From Motiliproteus sp. MSK22-1 (GTDB lineage Bacteria > Pseudomonadota > Gammaproteobacteria > Pseudomonadales > Balneatricaceae), in assembly GCF_001968815.1 (NCBI RefSeq), contig NZ_MIEQ01000053.1, positions 186,001-250,000 on the forward strand: 64,000 nucleotides of DNA. Reading direction: 5' to 3'. The translations under genes and the position numbers were made by a program. A model generated the notes under the pieces. The model was not told where the DNA came from, made no database searches, and worked only from the letters and a program-made list of their open reading frames with translations. This document shows positions 19,874 to 29,954 of this stretch, one piece after another. The stretch's first letter is position 1; every line of letters begins with the position of its first letter.

Positions 19874-21067
19874 ATGGCCTGGAATGAGCCGGGTGGAAAC
19901 GGAAACAATCAGGATCCCTGGGGTGGTGGTAAACGGGATGGCGGCAAACGAGGAGGGGGTGATCAAGGACCTCCAGACTTGGATGAAGCGCTGAAAAAAC
20001 TCCAGGATAAAATGAACTCTATTTTTGGTGGCGGAGGCGGTGGTAGTAAGTCCTCAGGTTCCGGTCAGGGTAATTCCGTAGGTATCGGATTTATTGCCTT
20101 GTTAGCGGTGGTGTTGCTCGGTGGTTGGGTGGCTATGGGATTTTATACCGTTAATGAACAGGAACGTGTCGTTATTCTGCGATTGGGGCAGTATCACGAT
20201 ACCGTGATGCCTGGATTGCGATGGAATCCGAGACTGATTGACAAGCGCTATACGGTAAACGTTACGCGAGTGGAATCAATCGATCACCGTGCGTTGATGC
20301 TGACAGAGGACGAAAATATCGTCGATGTAGCGCTCAAGGTCCAGTATAAGATTTCTAATCCTGAAAACTACGTGCTAAAAGTTCGGGATCCTGAAACAAG
20401 TTTAGCTCATGCGACTGAAAGTGCTCTCAGGCATGTTGTCGGTACGTCTGAAATGCATTTTGTTTTGACCGAAGGTCGTGCCGTGCTTGGGTCAGCTGTG
20501 CAGGAGCGTCTCCAGGGTTATATGGATGATTATGGAACGGGATTGCTGATCTCTAAGGTGAATATTGAAAGCACCTCTGCACCAAGTCAGGTTCAGGCGG
20601 CATTTGATGATGTAATTAAAGCCCGAGAGGATGAGCAGCGAGTAAAAAATGAAGCTGAATCTTACGCTAACGGTATTGTTCCTGAGGCGCGAGGTCAGTC
20701 GCAGCGGTTGCTTGAGGAAGCAAACGCCTATCGTGAGCAGGTTACGGCCAGATCCGAGGGTGAAACAAACCGTTTCTTACAGCTGCTGTCTGAATATAAG
20801 GCGGCTCCGGAAGTAACTCGAGAGCGCCTGTATCTGGATGCTGTGGAGTCAGTGATGGAAAGCTCCACTAAGGTTTTGCTGGATGTTAAAGGTGGTAATA
20901 ATATGATGTATCTACCACTGGATAAAATAGTACAAAGTGGTGGCGGTAGTTCGCAACGTCTGTCTGGTTTCTCGTCAAGCCTGGATGAAGCTTCGGTTCA
21001 GGAAGTGGCGGATGAGGTGATTGATCGTCTCCGTCGCCGTCAGGCTGCGAGAAGGGAGGAACGTTAG
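19874..21067 (+). CDS. hflK: FtsH regulator HflK (SPFH protein)
   Basis: This 397-residue SPFH/stomatin-family protein forms with HflC the large periplasmic cage around the FtsH protease. It has a Gly/Asn-rich cytoplasmic N-terminus (residues 1-60, for example PWGGGKRDGGKRGGGDQ), one membrane helix (about 70-92), then the SPFH domain starting VNEQERVVILRLG. ATG 19874 is preceded by CGGAG six bases upstream. hflC begins one base after its stop. Confidence 0.96.
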   Translation: MAWNEPGGNGNNQDPWGGGKRDGGKRGGGDQGPPDLDEALKKLQDKMNSIFGGGGGGSKSSGSGQGNSVGIGFIALLAVVLLGGWVAMGFYTVNEQERVVILRLGQYHDTVMPGLRWNPRLIDKRYTVNVTRVESIDHRALMLTEDENIVDVALKVQYKISNPENYVLKVRDPETSLAHATESALRHVVGTSEMHFVLTEGRAVLGSAVQERLQGYMDDYGTGLLISKVNIESTSAPSQVQAAFDDVIKAREDEQRVKNEAESYANGIVPEARGQSQRLLEEANAYREQVTARSEGETNRFLQLLSEYKAAPEVTRERLYLDAVESVMESSTKVLLDVKGGNNMMYLPLDKIVQSGGGSSQRLSGFSSSLDEASVQEVADEVIDRLRRRQAARREER

Positions 21068-21068
21068 G

Positions 21069-21941
21069 ATGAATGCGAAAACCATTGCGATAATGGCCGG
21101 TATTCTGGTTGTCTTGATTGTTGGTTCCAAGTCGCTTTATATTGTTGATGAGAAAGAGCGGGCCGTTTTGCTGCAGTTTGGTGAGGTGGTAGATGCTGAT
21201 GTGGGGCCCGGGCTTCATTTTAAGCTCCCTGTGGTAAACGAAGTCAGAAAGTTTGACGGTCGTGTGCAGACTCTGGATGCCCGGCCACAGGATTATCTGA
21301 CGCTGGAAAAGAAGCGTCTTATCGTAGATTCTTTTCTGAAGTGGAAAATATCCAATGTCAGGAGCTACTATACCGCTACCTCAGGTGATGAGTTCCGTGC
21401 AGGGGATATTCTTTCTTCCCGGGTTGATACCGGGTTGCGTAATCAGTTTGGTCAGCGGACGCTTAATGAAGTCGTTTCTGGTGAGCGTGAAGAATTGATG
21501 CTTGAGTTGCGTAAGACGTTAAGCAGCGCCACAGAAGAAGAGCTTGGTATCGAGGTTATTGATATCAGAGTTAAGCGGATTGATCTTCCTCCGGAAGTGA
21601 GTCAGTCTGTTTATGAGCGGATGCGCGCAGAGCGAGAGCGTGAGGCTCGTGAGCTTCGTTCAAAGGGTAAGGAGCTTGCTGAGGGTATCCGGGCTGACGC
21701 TGATCGTCAAAAAACGGTACTTTTAGCGGAGGCTTACCGGGAGGCTGAGACGACTCGTGGTCAGGGTGATGCGGCTGCTGCGGCTATATATGCTAAAGCC
21801 TATAATCAGGATCCTGAATTCTATTCTTTCTACCGCAGTCTGAATGCTTATCAGAAAACCTTTAGCAATAAAGGGGATGTCATGGTGGTTGATCCTGAAA
21901 GCGACTTCTTTAAATACCTGAAAAACGCTACAGGAAATTGA
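21069..21941 (+). CDS. hflC: FtsH regulator HflC (SPFH protein)
   Basis: This 290-residue partner of HflK has an N-terminal membrane anchor (about 5-23, IAIMAGILVVLIVGSKSL) followed by the SPFH domain (VDEKERAVLLQFGEV) and a long charged helix (about 185-250). ATG 21069 follows the hflK stop by one base; GGGAGGA within the end of hflK is its ribosome site. Two terminators follow, ending the superoperon. Confidence 0.96.
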   Translation: MNAKTIAIMAGILVVLIVGSKSLYIVDEKERAVLLQFGEVVDADVGPGLHFKLPVVNEVRKFDGRVQTLDARPQDYLTLEKKRLIVDSFLKWKISNVRSYYTATSGDEFRAGDILSSRVDTGLRNQFGQRTLNEVVSGEREELMLELRKTLSSATEEELGIEVIDIRVKRIDLPPEVSQSVYERMRAEREREARELRSKGKELAEGIRADADRQKTVLLAEAYREAETTRGQGDAAAAAIYAKAYNQDPEFYSFYRSLNAYQKTFSNKGDVMVVDPESDFFKYLKNATGN

Positions 21942-21982
21942 TACTGAGCTGATTCCAGGTAGTCGCTAGATTGGTCAAAAAG

Positions 21983-22014
21983 AGGCGTAGTTCTTAACAG
22001 CTGCGCCTTTTTTG
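21983..22014 (+). terminator. Terminator of the hflX-hflKC operon
   Basis: AGGCGTAG (21983-21990) pairs with CTGCGCCT (22001-22008), with one G-U pair and a ten-base loop, followed by six or more T. It lies 42 bases after hflC. Confidence 0.8.
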
Positions 22015-22023
22015 GACTCTTTT

Positions 22024-22053
22024 TAGACTCTTTTTCAAAAACCATGTTAGAAT
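22024..22053 (+). promoter_or_regulatory. Promoter-like element between tandem terminators
   Basis: TAGACT (22024-22029) and TAGAAT (22048-22053), 18 bases apart, with TG one base before the second hexamer (extended -10). The predicted start would fall at the foot of the next terminator hairpin. Sequence match only. Confidence 0.3.
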
Positions 22054-22058
22054 TCATC

Positions 22059-22085
22059 AACCGGGACTTTTCCCGGTTTTTTTTG
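22059..22085 (+). terminator. Second terminator after hflC
   Basis: AACCGGGA (22059-22066), loop CTTT, TCCCGGTT (22071-22078), then a run of T. A strong intrinsic terminator on the plus strand. Confidence 0.85.
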
Positions 22086-22114
22086 GCTTGCTTGGTAAGC
22101 AGCGGCGTTCCTGT

Positions 22115-22164
22115 AGTCACTTTCGTGACTTGTTAGGGAGTCTGGGCTTGCATGGTTATCCCAG
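22115..22164 (+). other. Hairpins in the leader before the DUF2065 gene
   Basis: Two short perfect stems occur: AGTCAC-TTTC-GTGACT (22115-22130) and CTGGG/CCCAG (22142-22146 with 22160-22164). They lie in the 130 bases between the second hflC terminator and the next gene. They may be leader structure or a small RNA; the sequence alone does not decide. It does not fold as a tRNA. Confidence 0.25.
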
Positions 22165-22217
22165 AAGTTTTGGTTGATGGATTATTGACTGATAGATTGT
22201 TGGTGGAAGGCTAATTA

Positions 22218-22409
22218 GTGGAATTTTGGCGAGAGATGGCGATCGCCTTTTGCTTGATGTTGGTGTTGGAGGGGGTGTTGCCTTTTCTTTATCCGCAACG
22301 TTGGCGAAAATTGGTGGCTCAGCTGGCAATTACTGATGATCAGACTCTCCGTTTAATCGGGTTTGCGAGTATGTTGGCAGGTACCGGGGCTCTTTATCTG
22401 ATTCACTGA
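22218..22409 (+). CDS. DUF2065 (YjeT-like) small membrane protein
   Basis: This 63-residue protein has two hydrophobic helices (about 5-27 and 44-62), matching the DUF2065 family regularly found between hflC and hisZ/purA. GTG 22218 follows GGAAGG (22206-22211). Its function is not known; the conserved position suggests a link with envelope functions of the HflKC region. Confidence 0.88.
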   Translation: MEFWREMAIAFCLMLVLEGVLPFLYPQRWRKLVAQLAITDDQTLRLIGFASMLAGTGALYLIH

Positions 22410-22643
22410 ACCCGGTTCTATCTTTGCTTGCTTTTAGATGGAGTGCCAATAATGCGGAGCGTTGCGAGGTTTAATTTTAGTGCGATTGTTGTGTTGCATT
22501 TTTTAGAGGGCTGATTGGCCGAGGTTTGGTCGCCTTGGTGGGTTGTCTCCAGAGTTTTGCGTGTTTCCAGAAGAACCCTGAACCGTAATTTCGTTTACTC
22601 ATAGATCCAACATGTTGTTGATGAGCGAGGAGTTTGAGTCACA

Positions 22644-23828
22644 ATGTCCATAGCAGATCGCTGGCTATTGCCTGATGGCGTGAAAGAAATACTGCCACCG
22701 GAAGCACGGAAGGTTGAACAGTTGCGCAGGCGGCTGCTGGATCTGTTCCATAGTTGGGGGTATGACCTGGTTATGCCTCCTTTGATTGAATATCTTGATT
22801 CATTGTTAACGGGAACAGGTAATGACCTGGCGTTAAGCACCTATAAAATTACCGATCAGCTTACTGGGCGGTTGATGGGGTTGCGGGCGGATACCACACC
22901 GCAGGTCGCGCGTATCGATGCTCATAGTCTCCCCCGGGAAACCACCGCTCGTTATTGTTATGTTAATTCAGTTTTGCATACTGTTCCGGAAAATATGCTG
23001 GCAGGTCGCTCTCCAATGCAGATAGGGGCTGAGCTATACGGACACTGTGGTGTTGAAAGTGATATTGAAGTTATCTGCCTGATGCTTGAAACGCTGAAAG
23101 CAGCCGGTGTTACATCCACGATTACTTTGGATCTCGGGCATGTTGCTTTCTACCGGGCGCTAATCGAAGAAGCTAAATTAACCGCAGAGGATGAGGCTCA
23201 GTTATTTGAGTTGCTGCAAGGAAAGGCAATAACAGAGCTAGAGGTCTTGTTGGATTCTCTTGAGTTGTCCAGTGAGCGAACAGAGCAGTTTAGGCAGTTG
23301 ATCCACTTGAGTGGGGACTGTTTGGTGCTTGATCGGGCAACAGAATTATTGGGGGGGCTATCCCCAGCTACAGATGCCGCGTTACAGGATCTAAAGCGGA
23401 TTGCTGATATGGTTTCAGCCTGCTATCCGCAGGTACAGCTTTATTTCGATCTGAGTGAATTGCGTGGTTATAACTATCACACTGGTGTCGTTTTCGCGGC
23501 ATATGTGCCTGAATATGGTCAGGCGCTGATAAAGGGTGGGCGTTACGACCAGATTGGTAAAGATTTTGGGCGTGCTCGTCCTGCAACCGGGTTCAGTGGC
23601 GACCTAAAAGTCTTTGCTGAAGTTACCGGGCTGGCTGGAGTTACGGAAGGCGCCGTGTTTGCTCCTGCTGAGGAGGATGTTGAGCTTCACAGGAAGGTGG
23701 CTGAATTACGTAAAGCCGGCATGCGGGTTGTCTGTTCGTTACCTGGCGAGGAGGCTGGCGCGGCGGCGATGAATTGCGATAAGCAGCTGGTTCGTGGAGC
23801 TGGCGGGTGGGAATTGTCCGACGTTTGA
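22644..23828 (+). CDS. hisZ: ATP phosphoribosyltransferase regulatory subunit HisZ
   Basis: This 394-residue paralogue of histidyl-tRNA synthetase activates the short form of HisG in histidine synthesis. It has a class II synthetase-like core: DGVKEILPPEARKVEQLRRR at the N-terminus, MGLRADTTPQVARI, and YNYHTGVVFAAYVPEYG with KGGRYDQIGKDFGR near the end, but no anticodon-binding domain. It implies a short HisG elsewhere. ATG 22644 has GAGGAG eleven bases upstream. The next gene is purA, as in Pseudomonas. Confidence 0.95.
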   Translation: MSIADRWLLPDGVKEILPPEARKVEQLRRRLLDLFHSWGYDLVMPPLIEYLDSLLTGTGNDLALSTYKITDQLTGRLMGLRADTTPQVARIDAHSLPRETTARYCYVNSVLHTVPENMLAGRSPMQIGAELYGHCGVESDIEVICLMLETLKAAGVTSTITLDLGHVAFYRALIEEAKLTAEDEAQLFELLQGKAITELEVLLDSLELSSERTEQFRQLIHLSGDCLVLDRATELLGGLSPATDAALQDLKRIADMVSACYPQVQLYFDLSELRGYNYHTGVVFAAYVPEYGQALIKGGRYDQIGKDFGRARPATGFSGDLKVFAEVTGLAGVTEGAVFAPAEEDVELHRKVAELRKAGMRVVCSLPGEEAGAAAMNCDKQLVRGAGGWELSDV

Positions 23829-23912
23829 TGGAACTGTACGCCTGCTTTTTCTCGTACTGACTGATTTGTACCGGCTTTTTTTGTCGTCGGCTCAGTGGGC
23901 CGTCGCTTTTGA

Positions 23913-25229
<1,317 letters not shown>

Positions 25230-25271
25230 TCTTGTGGAATTTTCCGTCTAGATCAATGGACGGTGAGATTT

Positions 25272-25302
25272 AAAAGGCGGTCAGATGACCGCCTTTTTTT
25301 TG
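25272..25302 (+). terminator. purA terminator
   Basis: GGCGGTC (25276-25282), loop AGAT, GACCGCC (25287-25293), flanked by an A run before and eight T after. Because of the A run it may act on both strands, also ending suhB. Confidence 0.9.
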
Positions 25303-25402
25303 TGTTTGAAATCTGTGCTTGTAATCAGTAATCAGCAGATTGGAGAGATAGCGCTTGAGCTGCAGCCTCTCTCCATAGGTGCTCTATAGTTGTCAGGAGC
25401 GG

Positions 25403-26218
25403 TTAGCCTTGCAGGCCAGGGGGAAGCGCAGGCCTGATGGCTTGTAGTAACTGCTTGAAAAGGCGTGGGTTACCGGCAACCAGGTTTCCACTTTTCATGC
25501 TGTTGTTGCCACCAACAAAATCACCCATCAAGCCTCCAGCTTCCTGGATGATAAGCATACCCGGGTCCAGTTCCCAGCTACTGAGATTCATAAGGCAGCA
25601 GGCATCGATGCGGCCGGCGGCCAAATAAGCCAGTGTTAAACCGCCAGAGCCATAGCTTTTGACTTGAGAGCCCTGAGTATTCAGGCGCTTGTATATATCC
25701 AGATAGGCTTCCAGATGGGGGTGTTGATCGCTGTTGTTTTCGTAATCGCTTCCGACCAGGCTGCCTTTCAGTTCTCGTAATCCGCTGACGCGGATGCGCT
25801 TACCGTTCAGTTGTGCGCCGCGTCCGCGGCTGGCGGTGAATTCTTCCCCCGTAATAGGATTAATAACTACAGCATGTTCTGTGCGACCTTTCTCTTTGCA
25901 AATAAGCGTTAGTGCAAACAGTGGGATCCCGTGGGCGAAGTTGGTTAGTCCGTCAATAGGATTGATGTGCCATTCTGTTTCGCTTTTTGACTCTTCTGTG
26001 TCATAAGACCCTCCGTGCTGGCCTATAACGCGATGCTGAGAGTTGGCTTTATGAATGTGATAGGCAGCGGATTTTTCAGCAGCTAGTACCGTTTCGGTAA
26101 TAAACTCGCTCACGCCCTCTTGTTCTGATTTGATGATGTCCAGGTGCTCGATTGCGCGTGCGATCTGTTCACTGGCTATGCGTGCGGCCCTGAGGGCGAT
26201 ATTTAACGTGGGTTGCAT
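25403..26218 (-). CDS. suhB: SuhB, inositol-1-monophosphatase homologue with lost catalytic residues
   Basis: This 271-residue protein aligns end to end with SuhB (N-terminus MQPTLNIALRAARIASEQIA, C-terminus SGNLVAGNPRLFKQLL) and lies beside trmJ as in Pseudomonas. The catalytic set is missing. The Asp of FVTxVDxAAE is V44, the metal-binding EES is QHG (67-69), DPLDGTTNF has become NPIDGLTNF (86-94; first Asp to Asn, nucleophile-activating Thr to Leu), and the late WD is WE (215-216). Only D89 of the metal site remains. The fold-forming Gly, Ala and hydrophobic positions are kept and there is no stop or frameshift, so it is selected for something other than catalysis. In E. coli SuhB takes part in Nus-factor antitermination of rRNA operons independently of its phosphatase activity. 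Confidence 0.92.
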   Translation of the reverse strand: MQPTLNIALRAARIASEQIARAIEHLDIIKSEQEGVSEFITETVLAAEKSAAYHIHKANSQHRVIGQHGGSYDTEESKSETEWHINPIDGLTNFAHGIPLFALTLICKEKGRTEHAVVINPITGEEFTASRGRGAQLNGKRIRVSGLRELKGSLVGSDYENNSDQHPHLEAYLDIYKRLNTQGSQVKSYGSGGLTLAYLAAGRIDACCLMNLSSWELDPGMLIIQEAGGLMGDFVGGNNSMKSGNLVAGNPRLFKQLLQAIRPALPPGLQG

Positions 26219-26247
26219 GTTAGTCGCTATGTTTTCCGAAAAGTGGT

Positions 26248-26308
26248 GGGTTGCCGCAAAATTAGCTGCGCTCGCTACATTTTGCGACCCTCTCGTTGAG
26301 GACGAGAG
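26248..26308 (-). promoter_or_regulatory. Structured 5' leader of suhB mRNA
   Basis: Two adjacent hairpins lie between the suhB promoter-like element and its ATG (26218). The larger has CGCAAAAT (26255-26262) paired with ATTTTGCG (26279-26286), extended inside by TAGC/GCTA with a one-base bulge and outside by GGGT/ACCC (26248-26251 with 26287-26290). The smaller has CTCTCG/CGAGAG (26290-26295 with 26303-26308). Neither is followed by a T run on the minus strand, so this is not a simple terminator. It suggests control of suhB at the RNA level. Confidence 0.6.
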
Positions 26309-26321
26309 AAATCAAAGCGGA

Positions 26322-26330
26322 AGTATAGCA
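26322..26330 (-). promoter_or_regulatory. Extended -10 promoter for suhB
   Basis: On the minus strand the bases TGCTATACT form a good extended -10 about 105 bases before the suhB ATG. No -35 is evident. It implies a leader of nearly 100 bases containing the two hairpins. Confidence 0.5.
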
Positions 26331-26416
26331 AAGTTGTATTTACCCGCCTAAGGTTTTAGCTGCTGTAATGCTATTCTGTTAGAATACGACGCTTTTTCAG
26401 GCATGAGGGTTGTTGG

Positions 26417-27247
26417 ATGTTGAAGTCCGTTAGGGTCGTTTTGGTCAATACCAGTCATCCGGGTAATATTGGTGGTGTTGCCAGGGCTATGAAGAATATG
26501 GATTTCTCGACCCTTTATCTGGTTGATCCTAAAGAATTCCCCAGTGAAAAAGCGGTTGCTCGTTCGTCAGGAGCTGTTGATCTGTTAGATCAAGCTAAAG
26601 TGGTTGGCACTCTTGATGAAGCCTTGGCTGGATGTAATTACGTCGTTGGTGCTAGTGCCCGCGGTCGTCATATTCCATGGCCGGTGCTGGACCCTCGTGA
26701 GCTGGTCGAGCAGATTCTGCAACCGTCGGTCACTCAGGAATCGGCACAATCAGCAGGAAATGAGTCCGTTTGTTCATCTATGGGTCTCCCGCAGGCTCTT
26801 GATGTGGCACTGGTGTTTGGGCGAGAAGATAGAGGCTTAACTAACGAAGAGCTTCATCGTTGTCATCGTCATGTCCATATTCCGTCAAACCCTGATTTCA
26901 GTTCTCTTAATTTAGCGGCAGCCGTTCAAGTGATCTGTTATGAGTTGCGCATGGGCTTGTTGGCACAATCAGATAAGCAGCAGTCAGAAGCGGGAGAGGT
27001 TTTGGAAAAACCCCGTTGGGGTACTGAGTGGGATATTGATCTGGCATCAGCAGATGAATTGCAGCGGTTGTTTGAGCATATGGAGAAGACGCTGATTGAT
27101 ATCGATTTTCTTGATCCCGGCAACCCGCGTCAGTTGATGACCCGATTGAGGCGCCTCTATCTTCGCAGCCTTCCGGATAAAGTAGAGGTGAATGTGCTGA
27201 GAGGAATATTGACCGCAACGCAAAAATTACTTAAATCCACAGATTAG
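26417..27247 (+). CDS. trmJ: tRNA (cytidine/uridine-2'-O-)-methyltransferase TrmJ
   Basis: This 276-residue SPOUT-class (TrmH-like) methyltransferase modifies position 32 in the anticodon loop. The knot motifs are visible: [18 protein letters not shown] near the start, [16 protein letters not shown], and [16 protein letters not shown]. Start ATG 26417 follows GAGGG. It is divergent from suhB and eight bases before cysE. A TATTCT-GTT-AGAATA inverted repeat (26372-26386) containing a -10-like TAGAAT lies upstream. Confidence 0.95.
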   Translation: MLKSVRVVLVNTSHPGNIGGVARAMKNMDFSTLYLVDPKEFPSEKAVARSSGAVDLLDQAKVVGTLDEALAGCNYVVGASARGRHIPWPVLDPRELVEQILQPSVTQESAQSAGNESVCSSMGLPQALDVALVFGREDRGLTNEELHRCHRHVHIPSNPDFSSLNLAAAVQVICYELRMGLLAQSDKQQSEAGEVLEKPRWGTEWDIDLASADELQRLFEHMEKTLIDIDFLDPGNPRQLMTRLRRLYLRSLPDKVEVNVLRGILTATQKLLKSTD

Positions 27248-27255
27248 GCTCGATT

Positions 27256-28050
27256 ATGTTTAAACAGCTGAGAGAGGATATTGGTTCCGTCTTTGATCGA
27301 GATCCGGCAGCCCGTAACGCGTTTGAAGTGCTTACAAATTACCCCGGTCTGCATGCGCTGCTTTTCCATAGGATTAATCATAAACTTTGGAAGCTGGGCT
27401 TGAAGTGGCTGGCTCGCACCGGTTCAACAGTTTCTCGTTGGCTGACGGGGGTTGAAATTCACCCGGGTGCGAGAATCGGTAGAAGGTTTTTTATTGATCA
27501 CGGCATGGGGGTTGTTATTGGGGAAACCGCGGAAATAGGCGATGATGTGACTCTTTATCATGGGGTTACACTGGGTGGAACCTCCTGGAATAAGGGCAAG
27601 CGACACCCGACTCTTGGGAGAGGTGTGGTTGTGGGCGCTGGGGCTAAAATTCTCGGGCCTTTTCTTGTTGGGGATGATGCCCGAATCGGTTCCAATGCTG
27701 TTGTAACCAAAGAAGTTCCTGCCGGCGCTACGGTGGTTGGTATTCCTGGCAGGATTGTGCGCCGCCAGGGGGATGAAGAAAAAGAGGCACAAATTAAGCA
27801 GATGGCTAAAAAGCTTGGTTTTGATGCTTATGGTGTGACCAGTGAGTTGCCGGATCCAGTTGCCCACTCAATCAAAGCGCTGTTAAATCACATGCAGGCG
27901 GTTGATAACAAGATAGATACTATTTGCAAAGCTATGGAGGAGATGGGGGTTGATAACTGCAGTGAGCAGTTGCCTAAGCTGAAATCTGAGGATTTCGAAG
28001 GGGTTGAGGAAGATCAAGTTATTCCTTCAAAGAATGAATTAAAGTCCTAA
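27256..28050 (+). CDS. cysE: Serine O-acetyltransferase
   Basis: This 264-residue left-handed beta-helix acetyltransferase makes O-acetylserine, the cysteine precursor. Hexapeptide repeats include [38 protein letters not shown] and [14 protein letters not shown]; the catalytic Asp-His pair is in FFIDHGMG and LYHGVTLGG. The tail after residue 190 is charged and specific to this relative. Position between trmJ and iscR is common, linking cysteine supply to IscS, which uses cysteine as sulphur donor. Confidence 0.95.
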   Translation: MFKQLREDIGSVFDRDPAARNAFEVLTNYPGLHALLFHRINHKLWKLGLKWLARTGSTVSRWLTGVEIHPGARIGRRFFIDHGMGVVIGETAEIGDDVTLYHGVTLGGTSWNKGKRHPTLGRGVVVGAGAKILGPFLVGDDARIGSNAVVTKEVPAGATVVGIPGRIVRRQGDEEKEAQIKQMAKKLGFDAYGVTSELPDPVAHSIKALLNHMQAVDNKIDTICKAMEEMGVDNCSEQLPKLKSEDFEGVEEDQVIPSKNELKS

Positions 28051-28138
28051 AGTTTTTAAGCGTTCGGAGCGGTGTTATAGTAGTCTCCTCTTCAAGGTTT
28101 CTTTACTCCTCTCTTATCCGACTATTTTACTAAGGTAT

Positions 28139-28163
28139 ATACTTGACTGTTATGGTCGGGTAT
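28139..28163 (+). promoter_or_regulatory. IscR type 1 binding site
   Basis: The 25 bases match the known type 1 IscR consensus at all but one defined position: ATAC-TTGACT on the left, GGTCGGGTAT on the right. The site covers the -35 hexamer of the iscR promoter, so [2Fe-2S]-IscR would repress its own operon, as in E. coli. Confidence 0.85.
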
Positions 28164-28171
28164 CGCATAAT
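28143..28171 (+). promoter_or_regulatory. isc operon promoter
   Basis: TTGACT (28143-28148) and CATAAT (28166-28171), separated by 17 bases, lie about 30 bases before iscR. Confidence 0.8.
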
Positions 28172-28200
28172 CCCTTCAGAAGTAAACAAGGGGTGAGTCT

Positions 28201-28677
28201 ATGCGTTTAACAACAAAAGGTCGCTATGCCGTAACAGCAATGCTGGATTTAGCATTGCACGAGGGTCGGGGTCCGATCAGTTTGGCGGATATATCCACTC
28301 GACAGAAAATTTCTTTGTCTTATCTTGAGCAGCTGTTTGCAAAACTGCGCCGGAATGATTTGGTCAAAAGTGTACGTGGCCCTGGCGGCGGATATCAGCT
28401 AAGCCGTTCGAAAGACAGTATTTATGTGGTCGAGGTTATAGATGCTGTTAACGAGTCTGTAGACGCTACAGGCTGCAACAGTAATGGTGATTGCCTCGAT
28501 GGCGATGCTTGTTTGACGCATCACCTCTGGTGCGATCTCAGTAGTCAAATTCACCAGTTCCTGAGTGGAATAAGCCTGGAGGATCTGGTCGCTCGAAAAG
28601 ATGTGCAGGAAGTTTCCAAGCGTCAGGATCGAGCACACCAATTGTTGAACACCATCGAAATGGAGGCAGTTGTTTAG
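28201..28677 (+). CDS. iscR: Fe-S cluster regulator IscR
   Basis: This 158-residue Rrf2-family repressor has a winged-helix N-terminus ([20 protein letters not shown]). The cluster ligands are three Cys spaced [13 protein letters not shown] plus the His in LTHHLW. It senses cluster status and represses the isc operon through the site at 28139. ATG 28201 follows AAGGGGTGAG. Confidence 0.97.
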   Translation: MRLTTKGRYAVTAMLDLALHEGRGPISLADISTRQKISLSYLEQLFAKLRRNDLVKSVRGPGGGYQLSRSKDSIYVVEVIDAVNESVDATGCNSNGDCLDGDACLTHHLWCDLSSQIHQFLSGISLEDLVARKDVQEVSKRQDRAHQLLNTIEMEAVV

Positions 28678-28716
28678 GTTATCAGCCTAGGCGAATTGGC
28701 CTCGGAGATTTTTTAG

Positions 28717-29931
28717 ATGAAATTGCCGATTTATTTAGATTATTCAGCCACAACTCCTATCGATCCCCGGGTGGCGGAAAAGATGTCGCAATGCCTGACA
28801 AGTGAGGGTAATTTCGGTAATCCTGCATCCCGTTCTCATCAGTTTGGCTGGAAGGCAGAAGAAGCTGTAGAAAACGCTCGTCGCCAGGTTGCTGATCTGA
28901 TTAATGCCGATCCGCGTGAGATCGTCTGGACTTCTGGTGCTACGGAGTCCGATAACCTGGCAATCAAGGGTGCTGCTCATTTTTATAGCAAAAAGGGCAA
29001 GCACATTATCACCTCTAAAGTTGAGCACAAAGCTGTGCTTGATACTTGTCGGCAGCTTGAGCGGGAAGGGTTTGAAGTCACTTATCTGGACCCAACTGAC
29101 AAGGGTATTATTACTCCTGAAGCAGTTGCCAATGCGCTACGTGAAGATACGATTCTTGTTTCCATTATGCATGTCAATAACGAGATTGGGGTGATTAATG
29201 ATATTGAGGCGATTGGTGAAATAACCCGCGCTAATAAAGTGTTGTTCCATGTGGATGCTGCTCAAAGCGCAGGTAAGATAAATATCGATCTGGAACGGTT
29301 TAAAGTCGATTTGATGTCATTTTCCGGTCATAAGGTTTATGGTCCTAAGGGAATTGGTGTTCTTTATGTTCGTCGTAAACCTCGTGTCCGACTTGAAGCA
29401 CAGATGCATGGCGGTGGCCATGAGCGTGGAATGCGCTCTGGAACGTTGGCGACCCATCAGATTGTTGGAATGGGTGAAGCCTTTGCAATTGCCAAAGAAG
29501 AAATGCACGACGAAAACAAACGTTTGTTGAAGTTGCGTCAGCGTCTGTGGGACGGTGTGAGTGAGATGGACGAAGTTTTTGTTAACGGCGATATTGACCA
29601 GCGTGTTGCCGGTAATCTGAATATAAGTTTCAACTATGTTGAGGGCGAGTCGCTGCTGATGGCCCTTAAAGATCTTGCTGTTTCTTCAGGTTCAGCCTGT
29701 ACCTCAGCGAGTTTGGAGCCCTCTTATGTGCTGCGTGCGCTCGGTATGAATGACGAGTTGGCTCATAGCTCTATTCGATTTAGTTTTGGACGTTTTACAA
29801 CCGAAGAAGACGTGGACTATGCCATTGAGCAGATTCGCACCGCAGTTGGTAAGCTGCGGGAGCTTTCTCCTTTATGGGATATGTACAAAGATGGTGTTGA
29901 TCTGGAAAAAGTGGAGTGGGTGCATCACTAA
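28717..29931 (+). CDS. iscS: Cysteine desulfurase IscS
   Basis: This 404-residue PLP enzyme releases sulphur from cysteine for Fe-S clusters and tRNA thiolation. It begins [19 protein letters not shown]; the PLP lysine is in [12 protein letters not shown]; the persulphide Cys loop is [18 protein letters not shown] 28717 is preceded by GGAG. It is followed by iscU after 23 bases. Confidence 0.98.
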   Translation: MKLPIYLDYSATTPIDPRVAEKMSQCLTSEGNFGNPASRSHQFGWKAEEAVENARRQVADLINADPREIVWTSGATESDNLAIKGAAHFYSKKGKHIITSKVEHKAVLDTCRQLEREGFEVTYLDPTDKGIITPEAVANALREDTILVSIMHVNNEIGVINDIEAIGEITRANKVLFHVDAAQSAGKINIDLERFKVDLMSFSGHKVYGPKGIGVLYVRRKPRVRLEAQMHGGGHERGMRSGTLATHQIVGMGEAFAIAKEEMHDENKRLLKLRQRLWDGVSEMDEVFVNGDIDQRVAGNLNISFNYVEGESLLMALKDLAVSSGSACTSASLEPSYVLRALGMNDELAHSSIRFSFGRFTTEEDVDYAIEQIRTAVGKLRELSPLWDMYKDGVDLEKVEWVHH

Positions 29932-29954
29932 GCCCCTGCTCGGAGGAAAGTATC

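Noticed and set aside
22085-22217. Possible tRNA or known riboswitch before the DUF2065 gene
   Set aside because: Stems are too short and there is no cloverleaf or TTC arm.
25950-26020. TEES at residues 74-77 of SuhB as a shifted copy of the metal-binding EES motif
   Set aside because: Counting back from the NPIDG motif, the EES position is occupied by QHG at 67-69; TEES is seven residues too late.
26219-26320. boxA antitermination signal in the suhB leader
   Set aside because: The nearest match, around CGCTTTGATT, is too poor to claim.
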